DNA of 22,500 nt from Tubiluchus corallicola. Taxonomy: Eukaryota > Priapulida > Priapulimorpha > Priapulimorphida > Tubiluchidae. This document shows, piece by piece, positions 1-8,159 of this stretch. A program made the translations under genes and the position numbers. Where the stretch lies: assembly GCA_030141605.1 (NCBI GenBank), contig JAQGDQ010000741.1, positions 1 to 22,500 of the forward strand, written 5' to 3'. Every line of letters starts with the position of its first letter. Position 1 is the first letter of the stretch. The notes under the pieces are model-generated. The model searched no databases, had not been told where the DNA came from, and saw nothing but the letters and a program-made list of their open reading frames with translations.

Positions 1-36
1 TTAAAAAAAGATTTTTCACTAGAGTCAAAATTACTA

Positions 37-124
37 CCATCATTATCGTCTTTACGATATCATTGTCATTATCGAGTAGTTATTGTAGACATCGTCATTG
101 TCGTCATTATCGTCATTGTCGTAA
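37..124. repeat. Imperfect GTCATT/GTCGTC microsatellite
   Basis: An imperfect hexanucleotide-like stretch built from GTCATT, GTCGTC and ATTATC words. It ends where similarity to the dispersed repeat (copy A) begins, so it may mark that element's 5' edge or a truncation point. Confidence 0.6.
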
Positions 125-592
125 AATTATGTCCCAAAAAACTTACCATTTAAAATTATGTTACATAGCTTTCGCTTACCTGCTTGAAAGACTTATGTAA
201 CTAGAAAAGAAAATTATTAATTATTTAAAATGTTTTCACCAATTGGTAAAATGCACCCCTCCAGGGTGCACCACTCACTAATCAAAAACCTATTTTTAAT
301 CTTATTGACAAAATACAGTAATTTCAAATTTTATTTAGTTTTTGACGTGTGCACTACGAATGCTCTGATTATTTTCTGAAACTTTACACAATGTTATCTA
401 AACTTGTTTCAAATGACTTATCATCAAAATGGCTGCGTCAAACGGTCATCGCGGGAGTTTAAATTTACATGTTTTATACAGCGTTACTGCCACCGCAAGT
501 TTAATATGCAAAAAGGCAGCATGTAAGTGATATAAAATTTCAAGACGAATATTTTACGCTATAGGTAAACGGTGGGTTTTTTGTGCTTTAAC
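121..592 (+). repeat. Dispersed repeat family 1, copy A (5'-truncated)
   Basis: This stretch aligns with 15060-15540 on the same strand and with 19705-20200 reversed. Shared landmarks are the ATGTCCCAAAAAA-type start, AGACTTATGTAACTAGAAAAGAAA, TTTTCACCAATTGGTAAAATG, the CTCCAGGGTGCA block, GAATGCTCTGATTATTTT, CAAAATGGCTGCGTC and AAAAAGGCAGCATGTAAGTGATATA. Copy A lacks the roughly 190 bases of upstream sequence present in copies B and C, so it is truncated or begins internally. I see no coding capacity, no clear terminal inverted repeat and no target-site duplication. It could be a MITE, a solo LTR or a non-coding retroelement. Confidence 0.8.
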
Positions 593-780
593 ATTCTTTC
601 CAAACACGTAATAAGCTCAACTTCACAGAAGACTTTTCTTTTAAATATTAGAGAATGAAAATTCTTACGAACATTTTAATAAATCCCGACGGTGGCCATT
701 ACTTAGTATAACAAACCACTCGTCACGGTCTTATTATATCACGTGGCTAATAACAATAATCTTCTAGTTGTATTTATAAA
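593..780. other. Unassigned AT-rich spacer
   Basis: AT-rich sequence between dispersed repeat copy A and the pentanucleotide array. I see no gene, RNA or repeat signature. Confidence 0.5.
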
Positions 781-1594
781 GTAGATAAGACAAGACAAGA
801 CAAGACAAGACAAGACAAGACAAGACAAGACAAGACAAGACAAGACAAGACAAGACAAGACAAGACAAGACAAGACAAGACAAGACAAGACAAGACAAGA
901 CAAGACAAGACAAGACAAGACAAGACAAGGCAAGGCAAGGCAAGGCAAGGCAAGGCAAGGCAAGGCAAGGCAAGGCAAGGCAAGGCAAGGCAAGGCAAGG
1001 CAAGGCAAGGCAAGGCAAGGCAAGGCAAGGCAAGGCAAGGCAAGACAAGACAAGACAAGACAAGACAAGACAAGGCAAGGCAAGGCAAGGCAAGGCAAGG
1101 CAAGGCAAGGCAAGGCAAGGCAATGCAAATCAAGGCAAGGGAAGGCAAGACGAGGCGAGGCAAGGCAAGGCAAGGCAAGGCAAGGCAAGACAAGACAAGA
1201 CAAGACAAGACAAGACAAGGCAAGGCAAGGCAAGGCAAGGCAAGGCAAGACAAGACAAGGCAAGGCAAGGCAAGACAAGACAAGACAAGACAAGACAAGG
1301 CAAGACAAGACAAGACAAGACAAGACAAGACAAGGCAAGGCAAGACAAGGCAAGGCAAGGCAAGGCAAGGCAAGGCAAAGCAAGGCAAGGCAAGGCAAGA
1401 CAAGACAAGACAAGACAAGGCAAGGCAAGGCAAGACAAGACAAGACAAGACAAGACAAGGCAAGGCAAGGCAAGACAAGGCAAGGCAAGGCAAGGCAAGG
1501 CAAGACAAGACAAGACAAGACAAGGCAAGGCAAGGCAAGGCAAGGCAAGACAAGACAAGACAAGACAAGGGAAGGCAAGACGAGGCGAGGCGAG
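781..1594 (+). repeat. CAAGA/CAAGG pentanucleotide array
   Basis: About 160 consecutive 5-bp units that are almost all CAAGA or CAAGG. The variants occur in blocks: a pure CAAGA block to about 925, a pure CAAGG block to about 1040, then alternating blocks. A rare interruption, GGGAAGGCAAGACGAGGCGAGG, occurs at about 1139-1160 and again at about 1569-1590, which suggests duplication of a roughly 430-bp segment. Because 5-bp units repeat every 15 bases in frame, all frames stay open and give long Cys-Leu-rich (minus strand) or Lys/Arg/Gln-rich (plus strand) pseudo-proteins. These are not genes. Confidence 0.97.
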
Positions 1595-1607
1595 TTATTA
1601 CTTGCAC

Positions 1608-1619
1608 ATCTTTGATTAT
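1608..1619 (+). repeat. Left target-site duplication of 5S SINE
   Basis: The 12-mer ATCTTTGATTAT lies just upstream of the 5S-like head and recurs exactly at 2202-2213 after the CAA tail. This is the signature of target-primed insertion. Confidence 0.9.
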
Positions 1620-1623
1620 CTTT

Positions 1624-1743
1624 GACTACGGCCAAATCATGTTGAAAACACCGGTTCTCGTCTGATCACCGAAGTTAAGCAACGTAGAGCCTGGTTAGTG
1701 CTTGGATGGGTGACCGCCTAGGAATACCAGGTGCTGTAGGCTT
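1624..1743 (+). rRNA. 5S rRNA-like sequence (head of the SINE)
   Basis: A full-length 120-nt match to the eukaryotic 5S rRNA pattern, starting GACTACGGCCA and ending GTGCTGTAGGCTT so that the terminal stem can pair. The internal promoter is recognisable: A-box GAAGTTAAGC at 1671-1680, the intermediate element within TGGTTAGTG at 1692-1700, and the C-box around CTTGGATGGGTGACCGCCT at 1701-1719. There is no T-run terminator after the 3' end. Sequence continues directly into the SINE body, so this is a retroposon head and not an array-type functional 5S gene. Confidence 0.85.
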
Positions 1744-2148
1744 GCGGGATGCAAACGCTGTATCTCGACACTAGGCGGAGGAGCTGCACAAGCAGCCAAC
1801 GGCTAGAGGGACCCAACGGCCATGCGTAGAAGAGTAAACCTTCTAAATCAGGAGTGGAGACCCGAAGGCAGACCAGTGCAGCAAGCTCACTGACTCCGGA
1901 AGCTCCTGCAGCCAACCTGGTGCCAATCGTATGGCTCCCCTTTCCTTTGGACAACACCAAGGAGGAAGAGAGGGGGTTCCTGTTGTCTGGACAACTCAGG
2001 ATCTCCATACACCTTGCCCAGGCGTGCGCCCTGGAGACGTTAAAGGATCGCACTGCTCAGCCACAGTCGACGCTGCAGCTCCATCAATGTGATCAATAAC
2101 TGACTCTCTTGGCGCACACTCCATTGTCTTCCGAGACGGAAGGATGCC

Positions 2149-2160
2149 AACAACAACAGC

Positions 2161-2201
<41 letters not shown>
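2149..2201 (+). repeat. (CAA)n tail of the SINE
   Basis: About 17 CAA triplets with one CAG-like interruption near the start. It ends exactly at the right target-site duplication. It produces a short poly-Gln or poly-Val frame that is not a gene. Confidence 0.95.
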
Positions 2202-2213
2202 ATCTTTGATTAT
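2202..2213 (+). repeat. Right target-site duplication of 5S SINE
   Basis: ATCTTTGATTAT, identical to 1608-1619, immediately follows the CAA tail. Confidence 0.9.
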
Positions 2214-2650
2214 AATTATGAATCTGCAGAAATAGAAACAGAAAATTCAGCCTACTTTCCAGATTTGCACCAATTTCTGAGCAATTATTCTGCATTAGGA
2301 CTATAGCAGCTGTCATAATGAGTTGTTGACATCATCATCTAAATTGCTTATGGCTTCTACAGGTAATTACAGGTGGCAGGTGTAATGCGACACGAGTTCC
2401 AAAAATAAGGCAAAACAACAAACAAGTCGCGAATTGATCTGCAGTCGCAGAATAAAGTTTATTTAGGTTTTTTTAAAGTAAATTATATTAAACTAAGCTA
2501 AAACACAAAACTTTTTCTTGGAATCACGTTTAACAAGCTCAGAACAACAGAAATTGTGATAAAGTAACACTGCAAGCAGACCTATCTCAACGAGTCGTCC
2601 GTTGAATCAGTACTTTAATATGTTTGTGAATCTGTTGCTGATTTCTAACT
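2214..2650. other. Unassigned AT-rich sequence
   Basis: No open frame, RNA signature or internal repeat that I can support. Confidence 0.5.
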
Positions 2651-2958
2651 TAAAGCAAAACCAAACCCAATCTTAAATTATAGGTCAATACAATCTACTC
2701 CATAAAATATTGAAAGGAAACATACTGTATTTTTTCAAAAATGACAAAAATGAAAGAATTATTACCACACAAACACAACTTCACATTTGCGCCACTAGTT
2801 ACATGCATTTTGCCATTCGCTAATTAGCTAGTTAGAGGGGCAGCAGCGACTGCATTTCGGAATCGAATTGCACAAAAAAAGACGTGTTATACCACTCAGT
2901 TCAGATGCGTTAGTTTGTGACGAACTGCACACGTTCGGCAGCTCATGTGTGAGTACAG
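2651..2958 (+). repeat. Dispersed repeat family 2, copy 1
   Basis: Aligns in direct orientation with 9170-9467. Shared landmarks are TAAAGCAAAACC, TAGGTCAA(T/A)ACAATCTACT, AAAATATTGAAAGG, GAAAGAATTATTACCACACAAACACAA, CGCCACTAGTT, CTGCATTTCGGAA, TTAGTTTGTGACG and TGTGTGAG. Identity is roughly 80% by eye with small indels. No coding potential is evident and the element type is unknown. Confidence 0.8.
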
Positions 2959-3103
2959 TAGTTTTAAATGTAACTAATAAAATACTTTTAATTTTAGGGG
3001 ATTTTAATGCATCATTGCACAAAGGGAACACGAGTGAGGCTGAACCTAATTAGCAACAGATTTGTTAGTATTATGCTTAATTATTGCCTGAATAACAGCA
3101 AAA

Positions 3104-3306
3104 ACTGACTGACTAACCAACCAACCAACTAAGTAATTATCTAGATGTCTAGCTAACCAATTAACTAATTATTTTGCCAGGCCACCAGGGAGCCGACCAA
3201 CCTATCCACCCACACACACCCCAACAAACCAGCCAACTAACCAACCAACCAAGTAACTAACCAACCAAACAGCCAACCAATCAAACACCCAACCACCCAC
3301 CCACTC
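3104..3306 (+). repeat. CCAA/AACC-rich tetranucleotide block
   Basis: A degenerate low-complexity stretch dominated by AACC and CCAACC words, with a non-repetitive insert around 3135-3200. It is consistent with an old, mutated tetranucleotide microsatellite. Confidence 0.85.
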
Positions 3307-3577
3307 ATAATCTCAGGTGCCTTATATTTAGCCTAGTAAATTACTCAAAGTGATCGCGTTTATTAATGGCGGAAAATAAGGAGCTTTCAATATCCTATTT
3401 TGACCATGAGGCTTGTAAGAATGTATGGCTGTTTTATAAATAATTTTCAGCCTCTTATTCGAAACAAAGATCGTGCAGAGCTGTATGTACGCAATTTCAT
3501 AGAACAACATAATGTTCACGACAATGCAACAAAGCATTAGAATCCTAAGAATAAGGACAAGTTATTAATGTGCAGCC

Positions 3578-3819
3578 ATGAATCTGAACCTAGAATTGAT
3601 CTTCGGGTTGTCCTATAGGCTAGTATAGGCTGCATCCTAGGGGCCCTTCAAGCGTTGGTAACATTTGGTTAAAAATAGTTTACCTTCACTATGGTTGTAA
3701 TGAATCTGAACCAAGAATTGATCCTGGAGTAGGTCAGGTTGTTCTATAGGGCAGTATAAGCTGTAGGCTAGGTCCCTTCAAGCTTTGGTAACATTTGGTA
3801 ACATTTCACCGCGGTTGTG
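3578..3819 (+). repeat. Diverged ~120-bp tandem duplication
   Basis: Two head-to-tail units, 3578-3699 and 3700-3819. Each starts ATGAATCTGAACC and shares AGAATTGATC, CTATAGG(C/G)(T/C)AGTATA(G/A)GCTG, CCCTTCAAGC(G/T)TTGGTAACATTTGG and a terminal GGTTGT. Divergence of roughly 20% indicates an old duplication. Confidence 0.8.
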
Positions 3820-4266
3820 TTGAAATATGTGCTAATTTGGTCTGCAATAATTAGTAAAATAGTGGTATTTCTTAAAGAATACTCCAACTGACAAACAAAA
3901 GATAGCTGGTCTAGTTTATTTAAAGGATTTGCAATAAATAAGTTTACTTCGAGCTATGAATTTGTACTAATGTATATAACACGAGTAAAAATATTCAAGA
4001 CGGATGCAGGCTGGCAGAGGGTAGAGGGTGGCTCCGTCTGAGGGTGCCCCATAATTTCATTATTTATTTTTTATTTTAGGTTTATTTCAGTACATAATAA
4101 GTACCAGGAAACGATAAACAAAGATTAATCAATAACCTACTACAAGACAAAATAAAAAAAATATTTACACAGAGAACAATTAGACAGAGAAGAGAGAATC
4201 AATGGCCTTGGGGCCCCAAAATCCGGCCCTGTCCTTGAGGGCTACCACACCTGGATTTTTATCTTA
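3820..4266 (-). other. AT-rich sequence with possible minus-strand retroelement 3' end
   Basis: Mostly unassigned. Read on the minus strand, 4060-4250 ends with GTACTGAAATAAAC followed by AAATAAAAAATAAATAATG. This resembles the 3' untranslated end and adenine-rich tail of a LINE or of a transcript. No reverse transcriptase coding is visible upstream, so this is only a suggestion. Confidence 0.25.
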
Positions 4267-4733
4267 TTAACCCTTTCAGTCCCAAATTATTTTTTAATAA
4301 GAAAAAAAAATTTGGCTTGGTACTTTTGTTCAGTATGTCCATCTTGTTTACACATAATAATTATTTTTTTCTACCTGTGTCCGTGTGCTAAATATAGCCT
4401 GTATCCCGCGGGATACATTGGGATTCAAAGGAAGCATAAAATGTGCCTCATTTTGCAACTGCTGATAATTTTTTAAAGTATTTAAGACATTTAGTATGCA
4501 CGCTATACTGATCTGTACAAAGTCGTCTCTAAAGTACTGTACCTTGCGCAGTTTTTTATGCTATGTAGATTTTTTAGTTTGCCATTTTATCACCATTTTT
4601 AGTCTATTGTTATTGGCTTAAATCCAAATAACTATTAACAGATCAAATAACTGTCAGTTTTATAATTTTATTAATTTTAAAGGCAGAAAATGCTCTCGTA
4701 TCACACGGGATACAACTGGTATGAAAGGGTTAA
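4267..4733. mobile_element. piggyBac-like MITE with TTAA target sites
   Basis: A 459-bp non-autonomous DNA transposon, 4271-4729, flanked on both sides by TTAA (4267-4270 and 4730-4733), the target site of piggyBac transposases. The left end reads CCCTTTCAGTCCC and the right end, reversed, reads CCCTTTCATACCA, giving an 8-bp perfect terminal inverted repeat that stays similar beyond. The interior is very AT-rich and non-coding. A third terminus-like sequence lies internally at 4409-4431 next to an 18-bp perfect palindrome. No transposase is present, so mobilisation would need an autonomous relative. Confidence 0.75.
4400..4417. repeat. 18-bp perfect palindrome inside the MITE
   Basis: TGTATCCCGCGGGATACA is fully self-complementary. 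Its right half is followed by TTGGGATTCAAAGG, which resembles the element's right terminus (CGGGATACAACTGGTATGAAAGGG). It could be a transposase-binding or hairpin site, or a scar of a nested terminus. Confidence 0.8.
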
Positions 4734-4763
4734 CAGGTTTAACACAGTTTCTCGAAGGTCACA

Positions 4764-4846
4764 CTACACGTGTCCATGGTGAAGCCGGAGCCAAAATCTC
4801 TTGTCACCTTGTGGCTTCTTCAAGTCAACGAGATACAAAAAATAAC
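4764..4846 (-). other. Possible downstream coding exon with dibasic site
   Basis: If the exon at 4893-5067 is joined through a 46-bp intron (4847-4892, GTAAGT...GAAG), the frame continues for 26 codons to a TAG at 4764-4766. It contains Lys-Lys and a Lys-Arg dibasic site followed by a ten-residue C-terminal peptide starting FWLRL. A secretory signal plus a dibasic site is a prohormone-like layout. However, 46 bp is very short for most animal introns and the acceptor has a weak pyrimidine tract. This is speculative. Confidence 0.2.
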
Positions 4847-4892
4847 CTTCATTTCTAAAAATCATTGACTTTAATTATGATTATTCACTTAC

Positions 4893-5067
4893 TTCGGTCT
4901 TCCACTATTTGGTCTAGCGTTTTGTAAAGAGCTTCCAATGAGATGCAAACTTGTTTTACGAATTCAGGCATTTCTTCATAATCTTCAGCACATTGGCTAG
5001 GTAAACAGTTTGCTGTACCAACTAGGAGGATGAGTGAAAAAAGTGAGGCAAGAATTAATTGCTGCAT
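4893..5067 (-). CDS. Putative secreted small-protein coding exon
   Basis: I do not recognise a family. The exon would span 5087-4893, with an acceptor TTTGTTTCAG just upstream, a 20-nt leader, ATG at 5067 in a good context (GAAGCCATG), and 58 codons up to a near-ideal donor GAA/GTAAGTG at 4893/4892 (phase 1). Residues 1-19 form a clear signal peptide (MQQLILASLFSLILLVGTA). The rest is acidic and probably helical, with Cys at 21, 26 and 41 and the segment YEEMPEFVKQVC at 30-41, compatible with one intramolecular disulfide. Without splicing the frame stops two codons later (Ser-Lys-stop). The layout resembles small invertebrate neuropeptide or hormone precursors or other secreted cysteine peptides. 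The splice sites coinciding with the ends of the coding signal argue for a real gene. The remaining exons are not identified with confidence. Confidence 0.5.
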
Positions 5068-5144
5068 GGCTTCTCCTGGATATGTTTCTGAAACAAAGAT
5101 GCAAATAAATGTTAATAACTGCACGCTGCAAGTATGTATAAAAA

Positions 5145-5880
5145 CCAATGACATCTCAGAACACCCACTGACATCTCAGAACCCTAATCCAGATAAAAAA
5201 GTTACTGGCAAAAAAGTGTAAAAACCCACTGGCATCTCAGAACCCTAATCCAGGTAAAAAGTTACTGGCAAAAAAGTATGAAAACCTACTGGCATCTCAG
5301 AATCCTAATCCAGAATAAAAAGTCACTGGCAAAAAAGTATAAAAACCTACTGGCATCTCAGAATCCTAATCCAGAATAAAAAGTCACTGGCAAAAAAGTG
5401 TAAAAACCCACTGGCATCTCAGAACCCTAATCCAGGTAAAAAGTTACTGGCAAAAAAGTATAAAAACCTACTGGCATCTCAGAACCCTAATCCAGATAAA
5501 AAAGTTACTGGCAAAAAAGTATAAAAACCCACTGGCATCTCAGAACCCTAATCCAGATAAAAAAGTTACTGGCAAAAAAGTGTAAAAACTCACTGGCGTC
5601 TCAGAACCCTAATCCACGTAAAAAGTCACTGGGGGAAGTATAAAAACCCACTGGCATCTCAGAACCCTAATCCACGTAAAAAAGTCACGGGGGGGAGTAT
5701 AAAAACCCACTGACATCTCAGAATCCTAATCCACGTAAAAAGTCACGGGGGGGGGGAGTATAAAAACCCACTGACATCTCAGAATCCTAATCCACGTAAA
5801 AAGTCACTGACAAAAAGGTATAGAAATCTGCTGACATCTCAGAACGCGATCCCAGGTAAAAATGCCACTGGAAAAAAATC
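5145..5880. repeat. 60-bp minisatellite, about 12 units
   Basis: About twelve units of 59-61 bp plus a partial one, each carrying CACTGGCATCTCAGAA(C/T)CC, TAATCCA and TAAAAAGT(T/C)ACTGGC followed by AAAAAAGTATAAAAA. In units starting near 5590, 5650 and 5710 the GGCAAAAAAG segment is replaced by a G-run. The last unit (from about 5830) is the most diverged and passes into the telomere-like stretch at 5897. If the peptide exon at 4893-5087 is real, the array lies in its upstream intron. Confidence 0.95.
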
Positions 5881-5896
5881 ACAGGAAGGAATGAAA

Positions 5897-5948
5897 TAAC
5901 CCTAGCCATAACCTTTGCCCTAACTCATAACACTAACCCTAGCCAAAA
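5897..5948. repeat. Short degenerate CCCTAA-type stretch
   Basis: Contains ACCCTAGCC, GCCCTAACTC and ACTAACCCTAGCC words. It is preceded by GGTAAAAATGCCAC-type motifs and followed by reversed ones (TTTTTACCTGTGA), so it is a miniature of the arrangement around 10100-11100. Confidence 0.6.
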
Positions 5949-6319
5949 TTATTGCCTGTGAGTTTTTACCTGTGAATTTTTTCCTAGGCAAAATTGCGAC
6001 AGTTTTCCAGCGACTTTACTACTGGCCAAAAGACATTTTATTTATACCATACGCCTAGTCAATCATAAACTTGAGTAGACGCATTTGAACAGCATATATG
6101 AAAATGATTCGTATGCTAGTTTTTGAAATGCAGTATTTTTATCACGTACGAAACTTAGGAGGAAAAGTAAATTACTAACTTCAGCTATCTGCGAGCTGTT
6201 GGTTTGCTTCATTAGTCATTAAGTTTTGAATTCACACAACCTTATCAGCAAGACAAATTGCCAGTTCACACCCTTCAGCGCAGACTCTACGCAGATATCA
6301 ACTGAAAGTTCGGTGCAGG
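5949..6319. other. Unassigned spacer
   Basis: Apart from reversed GTAAAAA motifs near 5960-5985, I see no gene, RNA or repeat here. Confidence 0.45.
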
Positions 6320-7020
6320 CTAAAAATGACACTAGTAAAAATGGCACACGTAAAAATGGCACAGGTAAAAATGGCACAAGTAAAAACGGCACACGCAAAA
6401 TGACACGATTAAAATGGCACGGGTAAAAATGGCACAGATAAAAATGACATTAGTAAAAATGGCACAGGTAAAAATGGCACAACTAAAAACGGCACAAGGA
6501 AAATGACACAAGTAAAAATTGCACAGGTAAAAGTGACACAAGTAAAAATGGTACAGGTAAAAATGACACTAGTAAAAATGGCACAGGTAAAATGGCACAA
6601 CTAAAAACGGCACAAGCAAAATGACACTAAAAACGGCACAAGCAAAATGACACAAGTAAAAATTGCACAGGTAAAAGTGACACAAGTAAAAATGGTACAG
6701 GTAAAAATGACACAAGTAAAAATGGCACAGGTAAAAATGGCACAGGTAAAAATGGCACAAGTAAAAATGGCACACGCAAAATGACACAACTAAAAATGGC
6801 ACAGATAAAAATGACACTAGTAAAAACGGCACAGGTAAAAATTGCACAAGTAAGAACGGCACAGGTAAAAATTGCACAAGTAAAAACGGCACAAGCAAAG
6901 TGACACAAGCAAAAATGGTACAGGTAAAAGTGACACAAGTAAAAATGGCACGGAAAAAATAATACAAGTAAAAATGACACAGGTAAAATGACACAGGAAA
7001 AATGACAGGAAAATGGGCTC
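6320..7020 (+). repeat. 15-bp tandem array, GGTAAAAATGGCACA core
   Basis: Over forty degenerate copies of a 14-16-bp unit, typically (A/G)GTAAAAATGGCACA, with variants TGACAC, CGGCAC and TTGCAC. A roughly 90-bp higher-order segment recurs: the AACTAAAAACGGCACAAG(G/C)AAAATGACA region appears near 6481, 6599 and 6628. Minus-strand frames across it encode CHFYLCHF/CAIFTCAIF pseudo-repeats because the unit is a multiple of three. I regard these as shadows. Confidence 0.95.
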
Positions 7021-7021
7021 C

Positions 7022-7160
7022 AATGGAAAAATAGGAAAAAATGGCACACATAGGATACGAGTTTAGAGTTAGGATTCTGAGGGGGATAATTGTTTTAATT
7101 ATTTTTTTTCTGTCAAGAAAGATATGCCTCAACTATGTTTGTTTGTTTGTTTGTCTGTCT
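7022..7160 (+). repeat. Module following the 15-bp array, copy 1
   Basis: The segment GAAAAAATGGCACAC...GAGTTTAGAGTTAGGATTCTG...GATAATTGTTTTAATTATTTT...TATGTTTGTTTGTTTG directly follows the array. It matches 8962-9058 and more weakly 8403-8478. It ends in a (GTTT)n run at 7137-7152. Confidence 0.75.
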
Positions 7161-7680
7161 GTTATATATGAGTAAGTCTATGGCGCAAAAACATTAGAAA
7201 GTTTATTTTCAGTAAAAGTTCTAAGCGTACTACATTGTTTGATAAAAATGCTCTCATTGGGTTGTCCATAGATGCATCTATACATTGCAGCCCCTTGCAT
7301 GGATTCGCCTCATTCGTGAATCAGCGCTAACTTCCTGGAGGCATTGTTTTTAGCGCAATTAGGAATTCCGGCCGTTTTCGAGGAGCACGACGTGTGAAAT
7401 CGGACTCCTATTTAATGTTTCACATGTTAAAGTGTCGTAGACTGGCTTCATAATATGCATGGCATAACTTCATGGGACTTGACAGACTAAAGAGTGTCAC
7501 TAAAAGCAGTTGGCAATGTTCCAGGTAATACAGGATGATGAAGAGACACATTGTGGACTTTATATGACAACATTTTCTTTTAAAAACGTTTAATTTTTTT
7601 ATGCATATCCGATGCTATTTTTCTCTATTCAATTTAGCCATCCATCTGTCAGTGGTAGAGACTTTTTTATTTGTACATGA
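7161..7680. other. Unassigned sequence
   Basis: Mixed-composition sequence with no supported open frame, RNA or repeat. It contains a moderately GC-rich stretch at about 7285-7410. Confidence 0.5.
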
Positions 7681-7684
7681 TTGG

Positions 7685-8142
7685 TCACATATCATTAAGT
7701 AAGTAAGTGAGTGAGAGAGTGGGTTTGGGTGAGTGAGTGAGAGAGTGAGTGAATGAGTGAGTGAGTGATAGAGTGAGTGAATGAGTGAGTGAGTGATAGA
7801 GTGAGTGAGTGAGTGAGTAATTGCGTGAGTGAGTGAGTGAGTGAGTGAATGAATGAGTGAGTGCATGAGTGAGTGAATGAGTGAGCGAGTGAGTGAGTAA
7901 GTGCGTGAGTGAGTGAGTGAATGAGTGAGTGAGTGAGTGTGCGAGTGAGTGAGTGAGTGAATGGGTTTGGATGAGTGAGTGAGTGAGTGAGTGAGTGAGT
8001 GAGTGAGTGAGTGAGCGAGTGAGTGAGGGAGTGGGTTTGGGTGAGTGAGTGAGTGAGTGAGGGAGTGAGGGAGTGAGGGAGTGGATTTGGGTGAGTGAGT
8101 GAGTGAGTCAGTGAATGAGTGAGTGAGTAAGTAAGTAAGTAC
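7685..8142 (+). repeat. (TGAG)n tetranucleotide array
   Basis: About 115 units of GTGA/TGAG with single-base variants. It is punctuated by four GTGGGTTTGGGTGAG-type interruptions near 7719, 7961, 8031 and 8083. It separates two blocks of GGTAAAAATGGCAC-type sequence. The open minus-strand frames (THSLTHSL) are artefacts. Confidence 0.97.
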
Positions 8143-8159
8143 TTCCTTTGTGGCAGATC

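Larger units (their letters stand above)
1620..2201 (+). mobile_element. 5S rRNA-headed SINE (SINE3-type), complete
   Basis: A non-autonomous retroposon of about 580 bp bounded by a perfect 12-bp direct repeat. Its parts in order are: a 120-nt 5S rRNA-like head (1624-1743) with the pol III internal control region, a GC-richer unique body (1744-2148), and a simple (CAA)n tail (2149-2201). The body is distinctly richer in G+C than the surrounding AT-rich DNA. Just before the tail is a short self-complementary CTTCCGAGACGGAAG (2128-2142) that could form a stem-loop. SINE3 elements are transcribed by pol III and mobilised by a partner LINE that recognises the 3' end; the partner is not identifiable here. 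The body may belong to one of the conserved animal SINE core domains (Deu, Nin-DC and similar), but I cannot assign it without alignment. The short open frames across it are incidental. Confidence 0.9.

Noticed and set aside
739-1665. Long Cys-Leu-rich (minus) and Lys/Arg/Gln-rich (plus) open frames up to ~300 codons
   Set aside because: They are translations of the CAAGA/CAAGG array in every frame; the 15-base in-frame period contains no stop, so openness has no coding meaning.
1624-1743. A functional stand-alone 5S rRNA gene
   Set aside because: There is no T-run terminator after the 3' end, the sequence runs into a SINE body, and the whole unit is bracketed by a target-site duplication.
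1718-2316. Overlapping open frames of 65-111 codons on both strands
   Set aside because: They lie across the SINE head, body and CAA tail and have no independent support; one reads poly-Gln or poly-Val through the tail.
5030-5221. 63-codon plus-strand open frame starting at 5030
   Set aside because: It is antisense to the better supported secreted-peptide exon and runs into the 60-bp minisatellite.
6226-7132. CHFYLCHFYL / CAIFTCAIF repeat proteins on the minus strand
   Set aside because: They arise from the 15-bp array, whose unit is a multiple of three. Several overlapping frames are equally open and there is no start context or splice support.
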